Of a stretch of DNA of 64,000 nt, positions 58,808-64,000 are shown piece after piece. The DNA is taken from the NCBI RefSeq assembly GCF_011299555.1, contig NZ_CP049857.1:1736001-1800000 (forward strand), written 5' to 3'. The DNA comes from Dysgonomonas sp. HDW5A. GTDB lineage: Bacteria; Bacteroidota; Bacteroidia; Bacteroidales; Dysgonomonadaceae. The translations under genes were made by a program, and so were the position numbers. Numbering within the stretch: the stretch's first letter is position 1; every line of letters begins with the position of its first letter. The notes below the pieces were generated by a model. The model was not told the origin of the DNA. It saw only the letters and a program-made list of their open reading frames with translations, and made no database searches.

Positions 58808-59749
58808 TTATTCCACTATCTTCCAATATCCGCTTCGGGCTGAACCATTGCGAACAATAACACCTTCTTTCGTCAACTTTTGCAAATGATACTTAGCACC
58901 ATCAGGCGTTAAACCCAATGCACCCGCTAATTCGTTACGGGTTATTTTAGGATTATTGAGTATTTGTGCCAAAATCCTATCACGCATAGTTTGTGGTGTG
59001 TTTTGTTCAGTAGCTAACGTTTCATCAATCACGCCCAAAATAAACTCTATGAAAGGCGTACAACCATTTTCACCGCCACTTATAGCAATAGCATGATAAT
59101 ATTCTTTCCTGTACTTATAAACGATATTTTCAATCGGCAGATTCTTAAAGATAGAACGCCATTTACTTAATATCAGCGTCTGCCAAAGTCGCCCAGTACG
59201 CCCGTTGCCATCCGAAAAAGGATGAATAAATTCAAATTCGTAATGAAATACACAACTCTTTATCAATGGGTGTTCTTCGGTTTCATTCAACCAGTCGAAC
59301 AATTCTTGTATCAAATGGGGTACTCTTTCAGCAGGCGGAGCATAATGGACAATCTCTTCGCCCGAAGCAACCCCGACACCCTGCGTCCTGAAACGTCCTG
59401 CATCGTCAATTAAGCCCCCTTCCATTGCAAGGTGGGCTTTCAATAGGTCGTTAATGCTATTCGGGTTTAACTCATCAAGCATTTGATAAGCTTTAATAGC
59501 ATTGCGTACCTCCTGAACCTCATTTATCGGCGCAATAACAGGTTTTCCTTCCAATATAGCCGTGATTTGATCGGTAGTCAATGTGTTACCTTCAATGGCA
59601 AGCGAACCCTGAATTGTTTTGATCCTGTTTATCCTGTGAAGTCGTAAATCTTCATAGACATAAAAACTACCTATTGCTTCGCTTATTTTAGAAACAAGAC
59701 TAACAATTTTTGCAGTTATTTTATATGGCGGAACGTATGACATAATCAT
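58808..59749 (-). CDS. Fic-family AMPylation protein with C-terminal winged helix
   Basis: 313 residues. The inhibitory helix motif SLAIEGN (about 49-55, pattern [S/T]xxxE[G/N]) precedes the Fic domain, whose catalytic loop is HPFSDGNGRTGR (176-187) with all active residues intact. The C-terminal 75 residues form a winged helix ('NPKITRNELAGALGLTPDGAKYHLQKLTKEGVIVRNGSARSGYW'). Class II Fic proteins transfer AMP to target proteins when the inhibitory Glu is released, and the DNA-binding tail suggests autoregulation. First gene inside the island edge. Confidence 0.92.
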   Translation of the reverse strand: MIMSYVPPYKITAKIVSLVSKISEAIGSFYVYEDLRLHRINRIKTIQGSLAIEGNTLTTDQITAILEGKPVIAPINEVQEVRNAIKAYQMLDELNPNSINDLLKAHLAMEGGLIDDAGRFRTQGVGVASGEEIVHYAPPAERVPHLIQELFDWLNETEEHPLIKSCVFHYEFEFIHPFSDGNGRTGRLWQTLILSKWRSIFKNLPIENIVYKYRKEYYHAIAISGGENGCTPFIEFILGVIDETLATEQNTPQTMRDRILAQILNNPKITRNELAGALGLTPDGAKYHLQKLTKEGVIVRNGSARSGYWKIVE

Positions 59750-60358
59750 ACAAAAATAGAGATTATTTTTGATTAGGGTAGTTTATTGGGTAGATTTTTA
59801 TCCAAAGACTACCCTAAACAAACTATCTACATACAGCGAACCCTTTTCCACCATATTTATATATAGTTGATTAAAAAATAAAGAAAAACAAGGGTTAAAT
59901 TATAATCGACCGATTTTTTACACCCTTTTTGCTTCCATAACAAGCTGTTTTTCAAAATCTTCAGAGTTCAACACATACGCTTTCCACGACGACCTTACTT
60001 TTGTGCACTTTCGTGATATGGTGTTGCCTGTTGTCGGTTCGTGAGACAGAGCAGGACATTTGTAAGGGTGTTGCCACTCGGATTGCTGCTAATTCAGTAA
60101 CAGCCACGTTCTAATTATCTCCCCAGAACTTTTGACTAAGAGGGTGTCCTTTTCGTAATCTTTTGTAATTTGAATATCAGCAGCGTAGATATATTTTGGC
60201 TGATATTTTTAGTATTTTGCGGTATATAAATGTAGTAATAAAAAATGTGGTACGCAAACAATCACGCACACAGTCGATAAAGGTAAACATTTAAAGGACG
60301 CAATTCTCTCCAATTCAGCTCTGTATAAGGGATAAAAGGGTGGTATAAAGGGTGGCAG
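59750..60358. other. Gap with possible coding remnants
   Basis: About 610 bp without an intact gene. On the minus strand 59918-60088 is an open stretch of about 56 codons without a start ('KCPALSHEPTTGNTIS..' in one frame), ending in TAA. A second frame is open for a similar length. It may be the decayed end of a mobilisation or recombinase gene; neither is recognised. Confidence 0.35.
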
Positions 60359-60763
60359 TTAGTCCAGACGATTGGCAAAAAAACCGAAATATTTGTCGCC
60401 TTCCCTTTCAAAATACATGATAAAAGACGAGCATAATTTCCACCTTTTCGCATTCGGGCAATACTCAAAAAGCTTGTTGCATAATTCAAGATATGTGCCA
60501 ACCTCATCTATACTATCAAAATGCACATAGCACACATCACAGTTCCCGACTTCATCAAAATAACATACCAATGTACCCTTATCACCCCGAACCTCTAAAA
60601 CATCTTCGTGTACATTATCTTTTTGGTGGTAATAACGCATCTCACAATAACTATTATTCGGAAATAGCCCTATTATCAACTCTTTCGAGCAATTCAGAAC
60701 CGCATTGCCATAACTCACAAAGTTGATAAAATTAGCTTTTACTGTTGGACTTATATTTTGCAT
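60359..60763 (-). CDS. Uncharacterised small protein
   Basis: 134 residues, soluble, not recognised. It is rich in aromatic residues and Cys ('EMRYYHQKDNVHEDVLEVRGDKGTLVCYFDEVGNCDVCYVHFDSIDEVGTYLELCNKLFEYCP'). There is no signal or membrane segment. Codon and amino-acid use look like real coding sequence. It lies between the Fic gene and an XRE regulator on the opposite strand. Confidence 0.6.
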   Translation of the reverse strand: MQNISPTVKANFINFVSYGNAVLNCSKELIIGLFPNNSYCEMRYYHQKDNVHEDVLEVRGDKGTLVCYFDEVGNCDVCYVHFDSIDEVGTYLELCNKLFEYCPNAKRWKLCSSFIMYFEREGDKYFGFFANRLD

Positions 60764-60866
60764 CGTGTTTTTTATTTACAAAAATCCGACAATCAGGCTG
60801 TATATTCTAAACCTTTTTGTTCTAAAGCAAGAACATTATTATAGTAAAATATATCGCCGATGTTTT

Positions 60867-60882
60867 TATTTTTGTATTTTTG
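60867..60882 (+). promoter_or_regulatory. Candidate -7 boxes of the XRE/methyltransferase operon
   Basis: TATTTTTG at 60867-60874 and again at 60875-60882, 36-43 bp before the XRE start. No -33 TTG at ideal spacing. Confidence 0.35.
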
Positions 60883-60917
60883 ATAGATAAACAATTTTCG
60901 TGAAAAATTAAATAAAT

Positions 60918-61313
60918 ATGGATACAGCTTTCGAAACCAAAAAGCGCAATGACGGATACAGTGTAAAACGCCTACGCGAAATTCTTGGCAAAAAACAAGA
61001 AACTTTAGCCGAACAACTTGGAGTGTCGCAACGTACTATTTCTAAGCTCGAAAGTAAAGAGATTATTGAAGATGAAATGCTTGATAAAATAGCTGAAGCT
61101 TTAAATATTTCGACTGATACTATTAAAAATTTTAGCGAAGAAGGAGTAGTAAATATTATTGCTAACACATTTCAAGATGAAGCGGTTAGTTATGCTGTTC
61201 ATTATAAATGTACATTTAATCCGCTCGACAAAGTTGTAGAACTTTATGAACGTATGCTTCAAACAGAACGAGAAAAAGTCGCCCTACTTGAAGAAGTGCT
61301 TAAAAAGAAATAA
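60918..61313 (+). CDS. XRE-family regulator of the methyltransferase locus
   Basis: 131 residues. HTH in about 14-70: 'SVKRLREILGKKQETLAEQLGVSQRTISKLESKEIIEDEMLDKIAEALNIS'. A C-terminal coiled coil ('VELYERMLQTEREKVALLEEVLKKK') suits dimerisation. It precedes the DNA methyltransferase gene by 69 bp on the same strand. Controller proteins of this type time expression in restriction-modification loci. Confidence 0.88.
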   Translation: MDTAFETKKRNDGYSVKRLREILGKKQETLAEQLGVSQRTISKLESKEIIEDEMLDKIAEALNISTDTIKNFSEEGVVNIIANTFQDEAVSYAVHYKCTFNPLDKVVELYERMLQTEREKVALLEEVLKKK

Positions 61314-61382
61314 ACTAAATACAACAATAGCAATATAAAAAGCTCTCTCCTAAAAAGATAGGGCTTATTTTATCTTAACAAT

Positions 61383-63314
61383 ATGGACGGTAAAAGCTTA
61401 GATATAGTACAAGACAATATAGAAAAACTAAAACAACTGTTCCCTAACATCTTTTCGGAGGGTAAGATTGACTTTGCCCGATTGAAACAGGAATTAGGCG
61501 AAGACGTATTGACAAAAGGCGAACACTACGAATTATCGTGGGCAGGAAAAAGTGAAGCACGCCTCGAAATACAAAAGCGAACCACCGCCACACTTATTCC
61601 CGACAAGGAAGGAAGCGTTGATTTCGACACGGCACAAAATATATTTATCGAAGGCGAAAACCTCGAAACCCTGCGTGTATTGCAGCAATCGTATTTCGGA
61701 CGTGTGAAGATGATATACATCGACCCGCCTTACAACACGGGTAACGATAGTTTTGTATATCCTGACGACTATAGCGAACGTCGCGACGATTATCAGAAGC
61801 GTACCAATATAATTGACGAAGAAGGCTACCTGAACAAGCAAGACCTTTGGCGCAAAAACACCAAAGAAAACGGACAATATCATTCAGCTTGGCTTTCGAT
61901 GATGTATCCTCGCCTTTACATTGCCCGCAATCTATTGCGCGAAGATGGGGTTATTTTTATCTCTATTGGTGAAGATGAAATTTCAAATATAAAGTTACTT
62001 TGTGATGAAATATTTGGTGAAGAAAATTGTATTACAATATTTTCTCGTCTTATGAAGTCTGGAGGTGCAAAAGGACGATTTATAACTCCGAATATAGATT
62101 ATATTCTTGCTTATACTAAGAATATCTTATTGACAAATGATTTTAGAAGTATCTTAAAAGAAGACCAAATTGAACGTTACTATAATAAAACAGAAATATC
62201 AGGGGCAAGGGAAGGTCAGGTTTATGGAGAAGAGAGGCTCTATAAAGCAAGTCTTGACCCAAGAGCTAACCAGAGATATTGGATAAAATGCCCTGATGGC
62301 ACATTTGTAATTCCTCCAGGAGTAAGTTTCCCTGAAAGATTAGAAGAAGGAGAAAAAATCGCTCCCACATCAGAGGATGGGGTTTGGAAGTGGATTTATG
62401 ACCGTTATAAATCAGAATATAATTTAAATAATATTGTATTTAAAGAAACTTCTACATCGGCTCTTATTGATTCAACAGGTAAACAATCAAAATGGAATAT
62501 TTATAATAAATTATGGTTAGAAGAACAAAAAGAAAAAGGAGTAGTTCCGTCTAATTTTATAAGTGAATTTGAGAATCGTCAAAGTGCGAAAGAACTGAAA
62601 GACCTTGAAATACCTTTTGATTTTGCAAAGCCAAAAGATTTAATAAAATATTTACTCCAAATCTCTAAAACAGATGAAGATGCTTTAATCCTTGACTTCT
62701 TTGCAGGTAGTGGTACAACAGCACAAGCCGTAATGGAACTGAACGAAGAAGACGGAGGTAATCGTCGCTTTATCTGTGTACAAATGCCCGAATTGTTGGA
62801 AGAAAAAGACGAGGCTTACAAAGCAGGCTACCGCACTATTGCCGATATTTGCAAAGAACGTATCCATCGCAGTATTGCCAAAATAGAAAAAGAGCGCGAG
62901 GGCAAATTGGAGTTCGAAACCAAACAAAAACTCGCCTTTGCCGCTTACAAGCTTAAACCAAGCAATTTCAAAATATGGCAATCCGATGCCGACAAAATGG
63001 ATTTGGCACAACAGCTTATCGACTTTACCCAGTCGGAACGTGCCGAAAGCCTACCGCAAAATATGCTGATAGAACTTTTGCTCAAAAACGAAAAAGAAGC
63101 CCTTACCATCAATTACTCTTTTGAGGATGGCTTCTACAAAACTCAGAAAACATGGTTCTGTTTCGAAGCATACGTCAAGCAACAAAAAGAGCTGCTCACA
63201 GCAGGCAAGCCACAAGAAGTGATATACCTCAATTCGTGCTTCACGTCGGACGAAGATTTGACTAACCTCAAACTCGAATTGCAGGAAAACAATATTAAAC
63301 TGACATTGGTATGA
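61383..63314 (+). CDS. mod: Type III-like DNA adenine methyltransferase (Mod)
   Basis: 643 residues, beta-class order: motif IV '[11 protein letters not shown]' (about 111-121) comes before the target-recognition region, and motif I '[14 protein letters not shown]' (about 438-451) follows it. N6-adenine methylation is expected. The C-terminal part contains '[21 protein letters not shown]', typical of Mod subunits of type III restriction-modification systems. The centre (about 200-435) differs in base composition from both flanks. The stop overlaps the start of the AAA ATPase gene by 4 bp. The res helicase-nuclease is expected downstream, outside the window. Confidence 0.9.
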   Translation: MDGKSLDIVQDNIEKLKQLFPNIFSEGKIDFARLKQELGEDVLTKGEHYELSWAGKSEARLEIQKRTTATLIPDKEGSVDFDTAQNIFIEGENLETLRVLQQSYFGRVKMIYIDPPYNTGNDSFVYPDDYSERRDDYQKRTNIIDEEGYLNKQDLWRKNTKENGQYHSAWLSMMYPRLYIARNLLREDGVIFISIGEDEISNIKLLCDEIFGEENCITIFSRLMKSGGAKGRFITPNIDYILAYTKNILLTNDFRSILKEDQIERYYNKTEISGAREGQVYGEERLYKASLDPRANQRYWIKCPDGTFVIPPGVSFPERLEEGEKIAPTSEDGVWKWIYDRYKSEYNLNNIVFKETSTSALIDSTGKQSKWNIYNKLWLEEQKEKGVVPSNFISEFENRQSAKELKDLEIPFDFAKPKDLIKYLLQISKTDEDALILDFFAGSGTTAQAVMELNEEDGGNRRFICVQMPELLEEKDEAYKAGYRTIADICKERIHRSIAKIEKEREGKLEFETKQKLAFAAYKLKPSNFKIWQSDADKMDLAQQLIDFTQSERAESLPQNMLIELLLKNEKEALTINYSFEDGFYKTQKTWFCFEAYVKQQKELLTAGKPQEVIYLNSCFTSDEDLTNLKLELQENNIKLTLV

Positions 63315-64000
63315 TAAACAATATACAGATAGAAAACTATAAGTCTATCCGTGAGCTTAATCTCGATATGAAGCCAATCAACGTATTGATAGGCTCTAAC
63401 GGTGCGGGTAAAAGTAATTTTATCAGCTTCTTCAAGTTTTTGAAAGCAATCTACGACCGCAATCTGCAAATCCATGTTGCAGAAGAAGGTAGTAGCGAAG
63501 ATATATTGCATTTTGGTTCTAAAGTATCGGAATATGTGTGGGGATGGATAGAGTTTGATAGTGTTACTCCGACAACAAATGCTTATTCTTTTCGTTTAAA
63601 ACCAGATTCAGATAGTGATTTTTATTTTGACCGTGAAGCAATTGCATTTCATGACAAAGTAAGATATTCTGAACCTTATATTGATACAATCGGAGTAGGA
63701 GGGCATAACGAAAGTTTTCTTCCTAAAAGTACTAATTCTATTGCAGGACATGTAAGAAAATATATGAAGTCTTTTCGTGTATTTCATTTCCATGATACCA
63801 GTAAGACATCAAAATTGCGTAAACCAGCACAATTAAACGATAACGATTTCCTTCGCGAAGATGGTTCTAACCTACCCGCTTTTCTCTATTGGATGCAGGA
63901 AAAGCACCCCAAAGATTTCAAGAAAATAGAAATGGTGGTGCGTTCGGTTGCTCCCTACTTTGATAGCTTCAACCTTGCACCCGATAAACTAAACGAAGAC
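63311..64000 (+). CDS. AAA-family ATPase (AAA_21/OLD-like), cut by window edge
   Basis: The gene starts at ATG 63311, overlapping the methyltransferase stop (ATGA). 230 codons are visible. Residues 1-20 form the '[27 protein letters not shown]' start typical of RecF/OLD-like ATPases, with Walker A GSNGAGKS (28-35). Further on is '[20 protein letters not shown]'. The signature and Walker B lie beyond the window. ATPases of this class often pair with a nuclease or restriction subunit in defence loci. Coupled translation with mod supports a joint complex, which is inference. Confidence 0.88.
   Translation, partial: MINNIQIENYKSIRELNLDMKPINVLIGSNGAGKSNFISFFKFLKAIYDRNLQIHVAEEGSSEDILHFGSKVSEYVWGWIEFDSVTPTTNAYSFRLKPDSDSDFYFDREAIAFHDKVRYSEPYIDTIGVGGHNESFLPKSTNSIAGHVRKYMKSFRVFHFHDTSKTSKLRKPAQLNDNDFLREDGSNLPAFLYWMQEKHPKDFKKIEMVVRSVAPYFDSFNLAPDKLNED

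Larger units (their letters stand above)
58501..64000. mobile_element. Putative integrated element / genomic island, right part beyond window
   Basis: Bounded on the left by the tRNA-Leu fragment. Gene content is accessory: Fic protein, unknown protein, XRE regulator, type III-like methyltransferase, AAA ATPase. Parts are richer in G+C than the core genome (for example 59161-59220 has 29 of 60 G+C) and patchy. No integrase is visible in the window. Confidence 0.45.

Noticed and set aside
60262-60507. 81-codon frame on the minus strand overlapping the 134-residue gene
   Set aside because: Arg/Leu/Cys-rich shadow in another frame of the better-supported gene.

Overview
The window looks like a chromosomal segment of a Bacteroidales bacterium, probably Dysgonomonas or a close relative. 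The basis is low G+C, candidate promoters of the Bacteroidetes type (TTG or TTTG, then TAnnTTTG about 19-21 bp downstream), near absence of Shine-Dalgarno sequences, a MurF-alanine racemase fusion, and families typical of the phylum (GSCFA, DUF5606, DUF6340, DUF4919, GH20 and GH3 glycosidases, a short GntR regulator). The genus is an inference; no 16S or marker gene is present.

Layout. 1-5.5 kb: end of a membrane glycosyltransferase, recG, a short GntR regulator, and a flippase-like membrane protein overlapping a secreted esterase. 5.5-6.1 kb: a non-coding stretch with a REP-like doublet and copy 1 of a G+C-rich dispersed repeat. 6.1-18.2 kb: WG-repeat protein, dipeptide epimerase, a DUF6340 lipoprotein, xseB-ispD-HAD, rpoN, a membrane protein, purE, kdsD, a glycosyltransferase, a CBM9-like secreted protein and a GH10-like hydrolase. 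18.2-22.4 kb: surface-polysaccharide genes (GT2, GT11 fucosyltransferase, Wzx-type flippase) around a very A+T-rich gap. 22.4-35.8 kb: xseA, a subtilase, an MsbA-like ABC exporter, trhO, an unknown protein, mltF, an M28 peptidase, GSCFA and murF-alr. 35.8-42.8 kb: an outer-membrane barrel, then a tripartite efflux operon (TolC, HlyD, two ABC-2 permeases) followed by marR and a small membrane protein. 42.8-48.9 kb: GH20 hexosaminidase, GH3 beta-glucosidase, two identical tRNA-Asn genes and a PfkB kinase. 48.9-58.4 kb: a candidate small RNA, rmuC, a tiny predicted metallopeptidase, msrB-msrA, DUF5606, surface and unknown proteins, repeat copy 2, and an eroded gene beside a GntR/UTRA regulator.

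58.5-64 kb looks like the edge of an integrated element. It begins at a 57-nt 3' fragment of tRNA-Leu(UAA), the classic scar left by site-specific integration. It then carries a Fic protein, an unknown protein, an XRE regulator, a type III-like DNA methyltransferase whose central part differs sharply in base composition, and an overlapping AAA ATPase cut by the window edge. The shape suggests a defence locus.

The most interesting signals are this island boundary with its mosaic methyltransferase-ATPase pair, the structured dispersed repeat present twice, a promoter-plus-terminator small RNA at 48.94-49.02 kb, and a set of TTGnnTAnnCAA palindromes linking marR to the efflux operon. No CRISPR array, rRNA operon, intact insertion sequence or phage structural gene was seen.
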